The notes: generated from the sequence alone by a model not told the origin. A stretch of DNA of 64,000 nt from CAWAMR01 sp963783095 (GCA_963783095.1 CAWAMR010000018.1:1-64000), one strand, 5' to 3'; shown: positions 1 to 10,305, numbered from the stretch's first letter. Translations and numbers: made by a program.

Positions 1-32
1 CGGGTTAGTTTGGTTTTTGCGGACATCCGGCG

Positions 33-866
33 TCATGCGGCGATATCCATCTGATTTAATCCCTTGTCCTCGCTCAATCGGCGTAAGTCAGCAGCGATTT
101 CCGTATTCAGAATCTCCTCCAATCGACCCATCATTCGCCCGACATAGGCACCATCCAGTACGCGATGGTCGTAAATCAGCCTGACATCAACCTCGCCATT
201 GGGTTCGATTTGCCCATAGTTCAATAGACAGGTCAAAGGGGAAATAGGATGCAACGATTCCGCTCCCATTCCGGAGTAGACGCTCACTCCAAATGTGCCG
301 AAGACTCGACCTCGGAGATCCCCCAGAATATTTAACCCACACCACCAGGCAAATCGTCGGATCGGCTGCCAGAGTCTGCTGATCAACATGCCCAGTTTGA
401 ACTCGTCGATTTCATCGAATGGGGCATTCTTGAAGTAGTTCAAGTGCTGATCGAGCAACCCGATCGGTTGCTTGTCGGGAGCATACAGTTTCGCGAAGAA
501 GACCGTTTCCTCATCGCGCCACTGCCGTTCCACCGCAATGGTGGCAATACTTTCAGGATGTTCATACAAATGCGGGAACGGAAACTTCAGGTAGGATTGT
601 CGCAATCGATGTTCGCGAGCCGCAAGACGAGCAAATGCCACCGCAAAAAGAGTTACCCAGCGCGGTCGGACCACGCAACCCCTGCGAGCGAGACTCAGTT
701 GATCCAAGCGCATCCGGCGCTGGACGGGGATGCTTGGAATCTGCTTGGCAAAATGGAGCAAATCGCCGAGCAGCCTCCTGGGCCGGCTCAGGAGCCGACG
801 CTTTCCTTTCGCCAAAGGAAGCCACGGAGGTTTGATCCACGATCCTGAAGTAGGTGTTTGCTTCAT
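33..866 (-). CDS. 2-oxoacid dehydrogenase acyltransferase-like protein (stand-alone catalytic domain)
   Basis: About 277 aa. The C-terminal part carries the E2/chloramphenicol-acetyltransferase signature DHRVLDG, whose His and Asp form the acyl-transfer active site, followed by a short helix. No lipoyl or E1/E3-binding domain precedes it, so this is not a normal pyruvate-dehydrogenase E2 (usually over 400 aa). The N-terminal 60 residues are basic. I chose ATG 866; an in-frame GTG at 887 is an alternative, and neither has a clear ribosome site. It faces away from an ATP-grasp/monooxygenase pair, so a role in acylating a small molecule is possible but is inference. The fold is fairly certain; the substrate is unknown. 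Confidence 0.7.
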   Translation of the reverse strand: MKQTPTSGSWIKPPWLPLAKGKRRLLSRPRRLLGDLLHFAKQIPSIPVQRRMRLDQLSLARRGCVVRPRWVTLFAVAFARLAAREHRLRQSYLKFPFPHLYEHPESIATIAVERQWRDEETVFFAKLYAPDKQPIGLLDQHLNYFKNAPFDEIDEFKLGMLISRLWQPIRRFAWWCGLNILGDLRGRVFGTFGVSVYSGMGAESLHPISPLTCLLNYGQIEPNGEVDVRLIYDHRVLDGAYVGRMMGRLEEILNTEIAADLRRLSEDKGLNQMDIAA

Positions 867-1049
867 GATTGTAAAAAAGGGGCGCACGCAACGGCATCGA
901 CGATAGAGATGTTATCGACCGAAACCGCGCCCAAGCTATCCAGAAAGCTGTGGAACATCTCCAATATCGCTCCTTGCCAATACAACCGCTATTATTGTTG
1001 GAATCGGATTTGATTTGCCAGGTTTCCTACCTTCTCAAACGAGTGTGAC

Positions 1050-2021
1050 GTGTCTATCAAGCCATTTGCCATTTATCACGAGCATCCCGACTGGTTTCGG
1101 CCCCTTTTCAAGGAACTGGATCAGCGCGGTATTCCCTACGTTCGTCTGGACCCAAGAAATCACTGGTACGACCCTTCGGAAACGTCGTCGCCTTATTCGC
1201 TGTTGTTCAACCGGATGAGCCCATCCGCCTACTTGCGTGGCGGAATTCAAGGAATGTTCTTCACTTTGGGCTATCTGGCTCATCTGGAGAGATTGGGCGT
1301 TCCAGTGGTGAACAGCGTGAACGCTTTCACCAATGAAATCTCGAAAGCCCGACAACTCATCCTGCTGGAAACTCTCGGTTTGGGCTATCCGCGTGCCCGG
1401 GTCATCAATCATCCCTCCCGTGCCGTGCAGGCCGCCCAGGGCTTGCGTTTTCCCGTGGTCGTCAAAGCCAACATAGGAGGCAGCGGCGCGGGGATTGTTC
1501 GTTTCGATCGCAGCGAAGACCTGGCCCGGGCCGCTGCGGAGAACAGGCTCGATTTCGGGGTCGATCACACGGCCCTGGTTCAGGAATTCATTACGCCCCG
1601 CGGCGGTCACATCACCCGCGTCGAAACGTTGGGCAGGAAATATCTGTACGCGATTAAAGTCTACACTCCCGGCGATACCTTCAATCTCTGTCCTGCCGAC
1701 ATCTGTCAGCGCAGCGATGGCGTGGAGTTGCAACGATCCGCGTGCCCCATCGATGCACCCAAGACGGGTTTGAAGGTCGAGGGTTACACTCCGCCCGACT
1801 CCGTTATCGAGGCCATTGAGCGTATCGTGGAATGTGCCGAGATTGATGTCGGCGGGATCGAGTATATGATCGATGATCGGGATGGCCGGCTACTCTATTA
1901 TGATGTGAATGCACTGTCGAATTTTGTCGCGGATGCTGTGAACGTCGTCGGTTTTGATCCCTTCGCCCGCCTGGTGGACTACCTGGAACTGCGGGCCGGC
2001 ATTCTTTCCGAGGTTGCTTGA
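1050..2021 (+). CDS. ATP-grasp domain ligase (RimK-like)
   Basis: 323 aa, GTG start. A pre-ATP-grasp region comes first. It is followed by a nucleotide-binding section with VVKANIGGSGAGIVRF (glycine-rich loop) and, near the C-terminus, YYDVNALSNF, where the Asp and Asn are the usual Mg-ATP ligands. Family members join a carboxylate to an amine or thiol through an acyl-phosphate. The next gene starts 1 nt after this stop codon, so the two are very probably co-transcribed. The substrate cannot be read from sequence; amino-acid or peptide ligation is the usual activity of such stand-alone enzymes. Confidence 0.75.
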   Translation: MSIKPFAIYHEHPDWFRPLFKELDQRGIPYVRLDPRNHWYDPSETSSPYSLLFNRMSPSAYLRGGIQGMFFTLGYLAHLERLGVPVVNSVNAFTNEISKARQLILLETLGLGYPRARVINHPSRAVQAAQGLRFPVVVKANIGGSGAGIVRFDRSEDLARAAAENRLDFGVDHTALVQEFITPRGGHITRVETLGRKYLYAIKVYTPGDTFNLCPADICQRSDGVELQRSACPIDAPKTGLKVEGYTPPDSVIEAIERIVECAEIDVGGIEYMIDDRDGRLLYYDVNALSNFVADAVNVVGFDPFARLVDYLELRAGILSEVA

Positions 2022-2022
2022 T

Positions 2023-3045
2023 ATGCGCTATGGTTACTGGATGCCGGTCTTTGGAGGCTGGCTTCGAAATGTCGATGATGAGCAAATGGCCGCGTCGTGG
2101 GATTACGTGAAACGTCTTGCCCAGCGCAGCGAACAGATCGGCTACGGCCTGAGTCTCATCGCCGAACTCAATCTCAACGACATCAAGGGTGAGGAAGCAC
2201 CCTCCCTGGATGCCTGGTCCACGGCGGCGGCATTGACTGCCGTGACCGACAGGCTGGAATACATGGTCGCGGTTCGCCCGACGTTCCACAATCCTGCGCT
2301 TCTGGCGAAACAGGCGGCAAATATCGACCACATCGGCGGGGGCGGCAGGCTTTCGTTGAACGTGGTCTCTTCATGGTGGAAGGATGAAGCGCTGAAATAT
2401 GGTGTCGGCTTCGAGCAGCACGACGATCGTTATGCCCGCACCGCAGAGTGGCTCGACGTGGTCGATTCGCTCTGGAAGAAGGATCACGTCGATTTTGCAG
2501 GGAAATATTATCGGATTCAGGATGGCATCCTTCAGCCCAAGCCTGTAACGCATCCTCGACCGACGATTTACGCCGGCGGCGAATCCGAAGCGGCCAAGAA
2601 CCTGATCGCCAAGACTTGCGATGCTTACGTGATGCACGGCGATCCGCCCGAACGAATCTCCGAGAAAATTACCGATATGAACGCGCGACGCGAACGCTTC
2701 GGCCTTGGGCCGATGATCTATGGCGTGGCAGCTTACTCCATCGTTCGCTCCACGGAGGCCGAAGCGAAGGCGGAACTGGCACGGATAATCGATGTGAAGG
2801 GGTCGGCTGCGGGATACAAGAATTACCAGCAATGGCTCTGCGGCACACAACTCGAAAATAGAGTTTCCCTGGAAGACTACTCCGTTTCCAACCGAGGATT
2901 GCGCTGTGGGTTGATAGGCACATCTTCACAAGTCGGCGATCGAGTCAGCGCCTTCGAGCAGGTCGGCGTGGACTTGTTGTTGCTCCAGTGCAGTCCGCAA
3001 TTGGAGGAAATGGAGCGATTTGCAGATGAGGTGATACAGCGTTGA
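2023..3045 (+). CDS. LLM-class flavin-dependent monooxygenase
   Basis: 340 aa luciferase-like TIM-barrel protein of the alkanesulfonate/dimethylsulfone monooxygenase type. Visible hallmarks are the LNVVSSWW strand, HDDRYARTAEWL, FAGKYYRI, PKPVTHPRPTIYAGGES (flavin phosphate region) and the MHGDPPE turn. The ATG at 2023 lies 1 nt after the ATP-grasp stop; the longer upstream reading from 1954 overlaps that gene and was rejected. Family members use FMNH2 and O2. A TauE-type sulfite exporter lies just downstream, which would fit a C-S bond-cleaving reaction releasing sulfite, but the substrate is inference. Confidence 0.8.
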   Translation: MRYGYWMPVFGGWLRNVDDEQMAASWDYVKRLAQRSEQIGYGLSLIAELNLNDIKGEEAPSLDAWSTAAALTAVTDRLEYMVAVRPTFHNPALLAKQAANIDHIGGGGRLSLNVVSSWWKDEALKYGVGFEQHDDRYARTAEWLDVVDSLWKKDHVDFAGKYYRIQDGILQPKPVTHPRPTIYAGGESEAAKNLIAKTCDAYVMHGDPPERISEKITDMNARRERFGLGPMIYGVAAYSIVRSTEAEAKAELARIIDVKGSAAGYKNYQQWLCGTQLENRVSLEDYSVSNRGLRCGLIGTSSQVGDRVSAFEQVGVDLLLLQCSPQLEEMERFADEVIQR

Positions 3046-3274
3046 CTGTTTTCTAATTCGAACCGTTGTTTCTCTGGAGAAAATCTGTGACCGAAAAAAA
3101 TGGAGACTTCTCGCTGCACACAACAGGGACTTTCGGCTTATTGGAGCCCCTTTGCTAATAGACCCGAAGTCTGTCCAGGTTTCTGAGTGCATCTTCATCA
3201 GGATATACTCTCCTCTCAGTCCACCGTGCGCATGAGGCAGTTCTCGGAATACCCCATTTTTGGAGATCGATAAA
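3046..3274. other. Intergenic gap before the TauE-like gene
   Basis: 229 bp with no ORF that I can support and no clear hairpin. It separates the monooxygenase stop from the exporter and could hold the exporter's own promoter, but I see no convincing -35/-10 pair. Confidence 0.4.
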
Positions 3275-4186
3275 ATGGAACCTGGAAGCATTTTGTTATT
3301 GTCGATCATCGTGGCGGTAACTTTTGTTCTGAGTTTCATCGGTGCGGCGGTTGGATTGGTCCTGGGGCATCTTCGGTTACCGTTGTTGATTATGTATCTC
3401 GGCTCCCCCACAGCAGGCGCGGCAACCAATTTGATTGTCTCGGGAAGCGGCGCTTTGGCCGGCACGGCACGACATGCGCGCGATGGCCGGGTCTCCTGGG
3501 GAGGTCTCGCGATGATGGGCATCCCCTCGGCTATCGGTGCCATTGTCGCGGTGTTGATTTTCGTTCGCATCAACCCGCTTTGGTCGTATCTGGCCATCGG
3601 GTTCGTGATGCTGATCTCCGGCGTTCAATTGATCCGACGGAAAGCGGTCGATCCGCCCCCTGGTCAGCTTTCCTTGGTGCGGAAGATAACGATTGAGGGA
3701 ATCATCGGACTGGTTCTCGGAGCAGTCGCCGCAATCAGTGGGCTAATGCTTGGGAGTCTTCGATTACCGATGATGATCCGTTATCTGCGCATGGACCCCA
3801 AAACCGCCGTCGGAACCAACATGGCGGTCGGTTGTCTGACCGGGGTCATCGGTTCCTGCACGGCGTTCATGACAGGCACCGCAAAATTCAATGCCTTGGT
3901 CATTGGTCTGGTCGTTCTTCCAACTTTGATCGGTGGGTATCTCGGGGGCTGGCTGACGGGTCGATTGAGCAAGGGAACCGTTCAGAAGACGGCGGGATGG
4001 ATCATTGCCGTTAGCGGCGTAATCTTTTTGGGACAGGGCAGTTACTTCCTCTATCGCAAACCGGCAAAGAAAATCACTCCCGTGATCATCGAAGAAACTG
4101 AAGAAGAAAATGGTATCGATCTGGAACTCTTCGACGACGATTTCGACCCAGAACCTGAATTGAATCCCGATCCATCTACAGAATGA
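3275..4186 (+). CDS. TauE/SafE-family sulfite exporter-like membrane protein
   Basis: 303 aa integral membrane protein with about eight hydrophobic helices and the family's internal duplication. Two related halves each begin with a glycine-rich helix followed by a short basic/proline turn (LGHLRLPLLIMYLGSP and LGSLRLPMMIRYLRMDP). The C-terminal 35 residues are strongly acidic and cytosolic or periplasmic. I chose ATG 3275 because GGAG at 3262-3265 lies at good spacing; the upstream TTG at 3260 precedes that site. Family members export sulfite or other sulfur anions. The location after a sulfonate-type monooxygenase supports that role. Confidence 0.8.
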   Translation: MEPGSILLLSIIVAVTFVLSFIGAAVGLVLGHLRLPLLIMYLGSPTAGAATNLIVSGSGALAGTARHARDGRVSWGGLAMMGIPSAIGAIVAVLIFVRINPLWSYLAIGFVMLISGVQLIRRKAVDPPPGQLSLVRKITIEGIIGLVLGAVAAISGLMLGSLRLPMMIRYLRMDPKTAVGTNMAVGCLTGVIGSCTAFMTGTAKFNALVIGLVVLPTLIGGYLGGWLTGRLSKGTVQKTAGWIIAVSGVIFLGQGSYFLYRKPAKKITPVIIEETEEENGIDLELFDDDFDPEPELNPDPSTE

Positions 4187-4270
4187 AGTTGAATTTCATT
4201 GACCGGCGCGAGATCGACGAGTAAACTCAATTCACTTCAGTATCTCGATTCCCTTTTTCCGAGCTAGTTC

Positions 4271-5413
4271 ATGCGCTTCTTGGCATTCCTTCTTTCGCCG
4301 GCGGTTCTTTTCATTGTTGTGGCAAATTCCGATGCGCAACAGCCCGCCAAGGGCAAGACCGATCCAAAGACCAAATCTGATCCAAAGGGCAAGACCGAAT
4401 GCGCCCCGGGGCCAAAGGTCAACATGAAAATGACGGTGGCTGATGTCCAGCTCGGCAGCCACGTGATGGGGCCGACCGTGGCTGCGAGCGACCTGAAAGG
4501 ACGTGTGGTATTCGTCGATTACTGGGGCATTAACTGCCCGCCTTGCCGGACGATCATGCCCCAGACGGCCGTTCTCTACGCCGAGTTGGCTGATTTCGGG
4601 CTTCTGGTGCTTGGATCGCACCGTCAAATTGGCACGCCGCAAGAAGTGAAGTCGGTCGCCGCGTCCTTGGGTGCCAACTTTCCGATTTCGATCCAGACCA
4701 TCGTGCGCGGATCGGAAGATGTCCTAACTCTTCCGCACAGTTTGCTGTTCGATCACACCGGTGTCTGCATTTTCCGCGGCTCGCCGGCCGACGTGGAGCC
4801 ATTGATTCGGATCGCTTTGGGCAAAGCGCTCGTGGACGCAGCGGGAAGAGACAAGTTCTCCTCTGCCCTGTCCCCCATCGTTGCAGACTTGAAAAAAGGC
4901 AGGCCGCCGGCACAGGTGCTGTCCAGGCTGGCCGCTCTACAGACCTCGGTCGGCGACGTTGGAGCGGATGCCAAGGCGCTGCTGGCCTCGCTGACCTTCC
5001 TCGGTCAGAAAAAGCTGGACCGGGCCGAGGAGTTGATGTCGAGCAAACCGGTCGATGCATACCTGCTTATCGAGAAACTGCCGGCGACCTATAAGGGAAC
5101 GCCGGTTGCACGCAGTGCAACCGATCTGATGGGCAAGCTCAAGAAAGACAAGGCGGTGGCGATGGAATTGTCGGCCCGGCCGGTGCTCGAAGCCATCCGC
5201 AAGATTGAGAAGCAACTGGATGCCAGGTCGGAAGGCGTCAACCCGCAAAAAATGGAAGAGTTCCGAAAGGCCAACGCGCCGCTTCTGAAACAACTGAAGA
5301 ACCGTCTGGCAGCCATGAAGAAGTCATGGCCGGAAGCAAAAGCGACCCAAGACGCGACGGCGATTGCCGACAAGTTCGACAACAACCAGCGCGGCGCGGC
5401 CCCAACCAAATAA
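4271..5413 (+). CDS. Secreted thioredoxin-fold protein with CPPC motif
   Basis: 380 aa. An N-terminal signal peptide (about residues 1-22) is followed by a low-complexity Lys/Pro/Asp linker. A TlpA/redoxin-like domain comes next with the redox motif C89-P-P-C92 in the setting VDYWGINCPPC. After about residue 200 there is a helical, charged C-terminal region of unknown fold. It probably acts in the periplasm as a thiol-disulfide protein. The gene stands alone: the upstream exporter ends 84 nt away and no partner follows on the same strand. Confidence 0.75.
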   Translation: MRFLAFLLSPAVLFIVVANSDAQQPAKGKTDPKTKSDPKGKTECAPGPKVNMKMTVADVQLGSHVMGPTVAASDLKGRVVFVDYWGINCPPCRTIMPQTAVLYAELADFGLLVLGSHRQIGTPQEVKSVAASLGANFPISIQTIVRGSEDVLTLPHSLLFDHTGVCIFRGSPADVEPLIRIALGKALVDAAGRDKFSSALSPIVADLKKGRPPAQVLSRLAALQTSVGDVGADAKALLASLTFLGQKKLDRAEELMSSKPVDAYLLIEKLPATYKGTPVARSATDLMGKLKKDKAVAMELSARPVLEAIRKIEKQLDARSEGVNPQKMEEFRKANAPLLKQLKNRLAAMKKSWPEAKATQDATAIADKFDNNQRGAAPTK

Positions 5414-5641
5414 AGCAAACGAAATGAAAAGGAGGTCGGCGAGAGCAAAGCTTTCGGCCCGGACCTGGCGTCCGCCTCCGCCACCAGCTTCTTGAAATCG
5501 TCCCGGGTCAGCAGCCTCTTCCGGTACGGCGGTGTGTGTCGCGTGTTCGACCATGGCGTTCTCTTTACGCGGTTTTTCAGCGGTCGCCTACGTTTGGTCT
5601 ATAAGTGCTGGCGGGGCAGCGTTCCAACTGCGTCAGCTGGA

Positions 5642-6258
5642 TCACTTTTTTTCAGGCAGGTTCGGCACGAGTTTCGGGTCGTAGGTGGAACCCTTCGCCA
5701 CCTGGATCATGGTGATCCGCATCTTGGTCGGGAAAAACTTCTCCGGGTCGGGCCGCTTGTGGGCGTGGCCGTTGCCGCCGCTGTCGTCCTTCATTACCAG
5801 GTGCATCTCCTTGATGCCTTCCTCCCAGACGATGTTGTCGTTCTGCCAGAACGAGGTCATCTTCACGTCCCGCTCGTAGACGCCCTTTTCCTTGTAGACC
5901 TCGGTGCCAGTGCAGCCGTACCCGCTCTTCAGCCCCTTGTTCGGGATGTAGCACAGCGTCCAGGTCGTGGGTGGCGCCGCCCGCCGGTTTCTCGATCACC
6001 TCGGCCCGGATGTGGACGGTGCCATTCCGGTAGTCGACTGGGCTCGTCCAGTCCTTGGGCCGATCGGCGTTGAGCATCTTTGTCGCGGACGTAGTAGTGC
6101 GACTTGCTGGGCTTGGAGTTGTCCGCGTCCTCCTTGGTAAAGGTGAAGGTGGCATCGAACAGCACGAATTGCTGCGCGTGGCCCGTCGGGCCAGCCACCA
6201 GGAGCGTCAGGCCGGCCAGCGTGAATGCGTTGGTATAAAGCCATCGAACTTGAGCCAT
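5642..6258 (-). pseudogene. Secreted planctomycete hypothetical protein, split by two frameshifts
   Basis: ATG 6258 is preceded by GGGAGG and starts a signal peptide (hydrophobic stretch ending GPTGHA). Frame 1 runs to YYVRDK (about 6085). The protein continues in a second frame (RPKDWTSPVDYRNG) to about 5970, then in a third (WTLCYIPNKG) to the stop at 5642. The pieces join into one sensible secreted protein of about 205 aa rich in Trp/Tyr/Gly, of a type I associate with planctomycetes. The function is unknown. Two single-base breaks in a short gene could be sequencing errors or real decay. Confidence 0.6.
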
Positions 6259-6572
6259 GAATGCCTCCCAAAGGATCGCCCACGAATCTCTGCCGGCCCG
6301 TCGCCACGGCAGCCTGAGCAGAGGTGGATATGCTCTTTGTTTATTCCGCACGCCCCGGCGAACCAGTAGGCAAGAAAAGGGAACGGGCACGGTTATTATT
6401 GATGCGAGGCCAAGAGTGGAGTAGGTTCAACCCCTTTTCTTTTCTGGCCTTCGCCCTTCGCCCGCCTACCATCCTTGCATCCCCTTCGCGGGCGCTTTAC
6501 AATCCTGGTGAGAATCTCCATCATCCCCTTGTCCAATCCCGGCAACATTCCTGCCGATGAGGACCGCCCGCT
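6259..6572. other. Divergent intergenic region
   Basis: 314 bp between the start codons of two divergent genes. It should contain promoters for both. I see only short G/C-rich tracts and no clear -35/-10 pair, repeat or small ORF that I can support. Confidence 0.4.
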
Positions 6573-7221
6573 ATGAGCGAAGCGTTTTTCGATCACCCGA
6601 TCCTAAATTCACCGTACGGGTCTCCTACTCGACATTGGGAACTCGATGCGGATGGCCAGCCGACCCACAACATTATTCATCGTCGCCGCCGCGCCAATTT
6701 CGTTACGCCCATCCCGAAACCGAAGAAACGCAAGACCCAACAGCCACAACCCACCCAACTCATCATCGTGACCGATGAAGGTCACGGACTCTCAACCCAG
6801 GAGCAACAGTATGATCCGACTTCGATGATTAACGAAGTTCGCAGTCATGTTGATCGCTGGCGGACTCTACCAGGAGGGACATGGGGTGTCACACCGCAAA
6901 CTGCCCGCCTCCTCCAACATTGGCGAAATCACACTTTCAGCAGTGTTCGTCCATTCTTCTGCCAAATCGAAGCCGTGGAAACCGCGATCTGGCTCAGCGA
7001 AGTCGCACCGGGATTCGAAGCGGGCAAGCGCGTCCTCAAATTCCTCGATGCCGCTAACAACGACGCCAACCCCGAACTCTCCCGCCTTGCACTAAAACTT
7101 GCTACCGGCGCGGGCAAGACGACCGTGATGGCCATGCTCATAGCCTGGCAAACCGTCAACGCCGTTCAGCATCCCAATAGCAAACAGTTCGCTCGCGGCT
7201 TCCTTGTCGTCGCTCCGGAAT
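6573..7221 (+). pseudogene. N-terminal fragment of a restriction-type DEAD/DEAH helicase
   Basis: About 216 residues match the N-terminus of the large type III restriction-like helicases (usually around 1000 aa). PFFCQIEAVETAIWL is followed by the Walker A motif LATGAGKTTVMAMLIAW and then FLVVAPE, where the family would continue into motif Ia. From about 7215 the frame reads into the antisense of the next gene, and it stops at 7385. Everything after motif I (DEAD box, helicase C domain, nuclease) is missing, so this is a stump. The junction coincides with the 3' end of the convergent gene at 7222, which suggests a deletion. Confidence 0.75.
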
Positions 7222-7803
7222 TCACATCAATTCGTAGAACGACTCCGCACCGAGATGCGGAACGAAATGCTTTACCACTCTGGCAAGGTCGCCGGAACCC
7301 ATCAAAGGAAACCAGTCGTCGATCGATCCCCGGAAGCACCAGCGCTCCACGGAAAAGCGTCTCTGTTTTTCATCCACAAGGGTGAATCGCATCATCGCCG
7401 TGTAGGTCAAAATACGTTGCATGATCGCGGCCAACTTTTCAGCGTTGGGAATCCCAAACCCGTCGGTCAGCGTTTCCACCAAGGAGTCGGGATCTCGTTG
7501 GTCGGCGATGAAAACAATGATGCTGTTGCCCTTGGCTTCCACCAGGAAATATCGCGATTTGGATAGATTTCTCACGCCTTGTTCAACCGTGTCGATTTCT
7601 TCTTTCGTAACCAACATCGGCACGATGGTTCGCAAGAACACTTGTGCATTGTGATTCTCGTAGATTTCGTAGCCGGATGGAATGGCCTCTGCCAAGTTTC
7701 CGTCGGCCTTCTTGGAGAAGAACCACTTTGGCTTCCCTGTCTTCGTCTTGCCTTCGTGAAGGAAGTACGTGTCGCCTCTGCGGTTGACGTATTGAATCGG
7801 CAT
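7222..7803 (-). CDS. Conserved hypothetical protein (193 aa)
   Basis: 193 aa, intact, convergent with the helicase stump. The N-terminus (QYVNRRGDTYFLHEGKTK) resembles a widespread uncharacterised bacterial family that begins with a Tyr/Asn/Arg-rich beta-hairpin followed by a Lys/Gly turn. No catalytic motif, signal peptide or membrane segment is visible. A central acidic stretch (EEIDTVEQGV) is followed by an alpha/beta segment. I do not recognise a function. Its 3' end marks the deletion junction of the neighbouring helicase gene. Confidence 0.6.
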   Translation of the reverse strand: MPIQYVNRRGDTYFLHEGKTKTGKPKWFFSKKADGNLAEAIPSGYEIYENHNAQVFLRTIVPMLVTKEEIDTVEQGVRNLSKSRYFLVEAKGNSIIVFIADQRDPDSLVETLTDGFGIPNAEKLAAIMQRILTYTAMMRFTLVDEKQRRFSVERWCFRGSIDDWFPLMGSGDLARVVKHFVPHLGAESFYELM

Positions 7804-7960
7804 AGCAGAGCCCCAACAAGAATGAAAAGAATATCGGCGAAACGGTAACCAGATTCTATTTGCAGTTACCCCTTAAACATGATACGAATAGAAGGGTAAA
7901 GCTTTCCCCGCAAGATCGCCTCCCGCCAGCACAATACGGTTTCCGCAAAGGACCGTTTTC

Positions 7961-10169
7961 ATGATCCCAAGACATCCGACGATCATCGCGCTCATTCTTG
8001 TGGGGCTTTTCGCTCCCTCTATCTCTGCGAAACGGTCGCCGGCAAGTCGCTGCATTTTGAAAACGATATCCTCCCGCTTCTGGCCCGCTATGGCTGCAAC
8101 TCGTCAGGCTGCCACGGCAAAGCCGAAGGGCAGAACGGCTTCAAGTTATCGGTGTTCGGATTCGATCCGGACGGCGACTACTCCGCCATCGTCAAGGAAG
8201 GCGCGGCAGGAGACTCTTCCCCGCAGCGCCCGACCAGAGCCTGCTGTTGACAAAAGCATCGGGTCGAGTACCGCATGGCGGTGGAACCCGGATTTTGCTG
8301 AATTCACCTGCCTACCGGGTCTTGCGCGATTGGATCTCGGCCGGCACTCCGATTGGCGATCCGGATGCGCCGAAGGTCGAGCGTGTTCGCGTCGAGCCGA
8401 CCGAACGCCTTTTGCCTTTACACGGCAAACAATCGTTGCGAGTGTTCGCGCGTTATACCAACGGCCAGGAAGTTGACGTTACCGATCGCGCCCGCTTTCA
8501 GTCGAACAATGAATCGGTGGCAATGGTCAGTTCGGATGGCGAGATCACAGGCATGGACGTGCCTGGTGAGGCAACGATCATGGCTGTCTTCGCCAACGAA
8601 AACGCCGTGTTTCGCGCCATCATTCCGCGCTCTGAACAAGTCGCGTTCCCTCAGTTGCCGATCAATAACTTTATCGATCCCCTGGTCGATAACAAACTCC
8701 GAAAACTGAATATCGTTCCATCGGGGCCTGTGGAGGAAAGTGCTTTCATTCGCCGTGTCTTTCTCGACATCATCGGCACACTGCCAACGGTTGAAGAAAC
8801 GCGCAAATATCTCGAAGACACCAGGCCCGATAAACGATCGAAACTTGTCGATGGGCTGCTGGAACGTCCCGAATACGCCGACTACTGGGCGCTCAAGTGG
8901 GCCGATGTCTTGCGCGTTGATCGTTCGGTCCTGAACCACAAGAATGCCTATGCCTATTATCGGTGGATTCGAGAGGGGTTTGCAGCAAACAAGCCATTTG
9001 ACCAGTTGGCCCGCGAGTTGATCGTCGCGGAGGGGCCTTTGGATGACGTTGGGCCGGCTTCTTTCTATCGTGTCGTGACCAAGCCGGGAGAGATGGCGAG
9101 CACTCTCTCTCAAGTCTTTCTCGGCGTTCGGATTGGTTGTGCAGAATGTCATCATCATCCCTACGACCGCTGGGGACAGGACGATTATTACGCGATGACT
9201 GCCTTCTTCTCTGCTGTAGGAGTTCGGAGGGTTGGGGGTTTCGAGGCGGTCATATCGGCCGGGGAATCGACTGCCCGGCAGCCTAGAACGGGTCGGACAA
9301 TCCTCGCTGCACCTCTCGGAGATCGTCGCGTCGAAGTTCCTATCGCCTTGCAGATGCTCGGGGCAAAACCGGTCGGGGCCGACATGCGCGGCGATCAGCG
9401 TGAACGCCTTGCAGCCTGGATGACCTCAGCGCGGAATCCGTGGTTTGCCCGCAATCTGGCCAATCGCTACTGGGCGCACTTCCTGGGTCGAGGAATCATC
9501 GATCCGGTGGACGATCTGCGAGCGACTAATCCGCCGAGCAATCCGGAATTGCTGGATCAACTGGCCAGGAATTTTGCGGAGAGCAAGTTCGATCTGAAAC
9601 AACTCATACGCACGATCACCGCTTCAAGGGTGTACCAGACAACCTCATTGCCGACGGCATCGAACCGGAAGGATGAGCAGAACTATTCTCGCGCTCTGAT
9701 GCGCCGGATTGATGCCGAAGTTCTACTCGATATGATCTGTCAAACGCTTGGGGTTCCGGAGAAGTTCGAGGGAATGCCGGCAAATACGCGGGCGATTCAA
9801 CTGTGGGACAGCAAGGTTCGCCATTACTTTCTGAAACAGTTTGGCCGGCCCGTTCGGATCAGTGCTTGCGAGTGCGAAAGGGCCAGCGAGCCGAACATCG
9901 CCCAGGTATTGCATCTGCTCAATTCGGAGTTGATTGACGGCAAAATCCGTCACGAGGACGGCACGGTTGCCAGGCTCCTGCGAAAGTTCGACGATAATAG
10001 GAAGCTGGTCGATGAATTGTTCCTGATGTTTTATTCCCGGCTGCCGACCGATCATGAAAAGTTAATTGTGGCCGAGCACTTCCGCAAATATCCGAATAGC
10101 CGAAGAACTGCTGCGGAAGACTTGGTCTGGACGATGGTGAATAGTAAAGAATTTTTGTTTAATAGATGA
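7961..10169 (+). CDS. DUF1549/DUF1553 cytochrome-like planctomycete protein (two frameshifts)
   Basis: A signal peptide reads from ATG 7961. The frame changes near 8030 and again near 8202, then stays open to 10169. Joined, the order is as follows: a cytochrome-like segment with YGCNSSGCHGKAEGQNG (CxxxxCH heme-binding-like); a Big_2-like Ig domain (about 8390-8630); DUF1549 (8660-9170, ending ECHHHPYDRWGQDDYY); and DUF1553 (9390-10160). This is the standard planctomycete PSD1-type arrangement, usually about 800 aa. It is probably exported. The DUF1501 partner follows, as is usual. The function of the family is not established; the heme-like Cys/His motifs suggest electron transfer. Confidence 0.85.
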
Positions 10170-10180
10170 AAATAATATTC

Positions 10181-10305
10181 TAACCACAGAGTCACAGAGG
10201 ACACAGAGATGACAAAATACACCGCACACGTACATTGATGTTCATCCCTGTGTAATCTAGGCTTCATGTTTTGTCTTCTCTGTGACCTCTGTGACTCTGT
10301 GGTTA
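10181..10305. repeat. 37-bp inverted repeat built from CACAGAG words
   Basis: The left arm is 10181-10217 and the right arm 10269-10305, matching at 35 of 37 positions, with a 51-nt spacer. The arms consist of near-tandem CACAGAG/TCACAGAG words. It starts 11 nt after the stop of the DUF1549 gene and ends 28 nt before the DUF1501 start, so it could act as a terminator or processing hairpin. There is no T-tract. Confidence 0.9.

Noticed and set aside
10181..10305. Possible CRISPR-like repeat
   Set aside because: Only two arms in inverted orientation with one spacer; no array, no cas genes.
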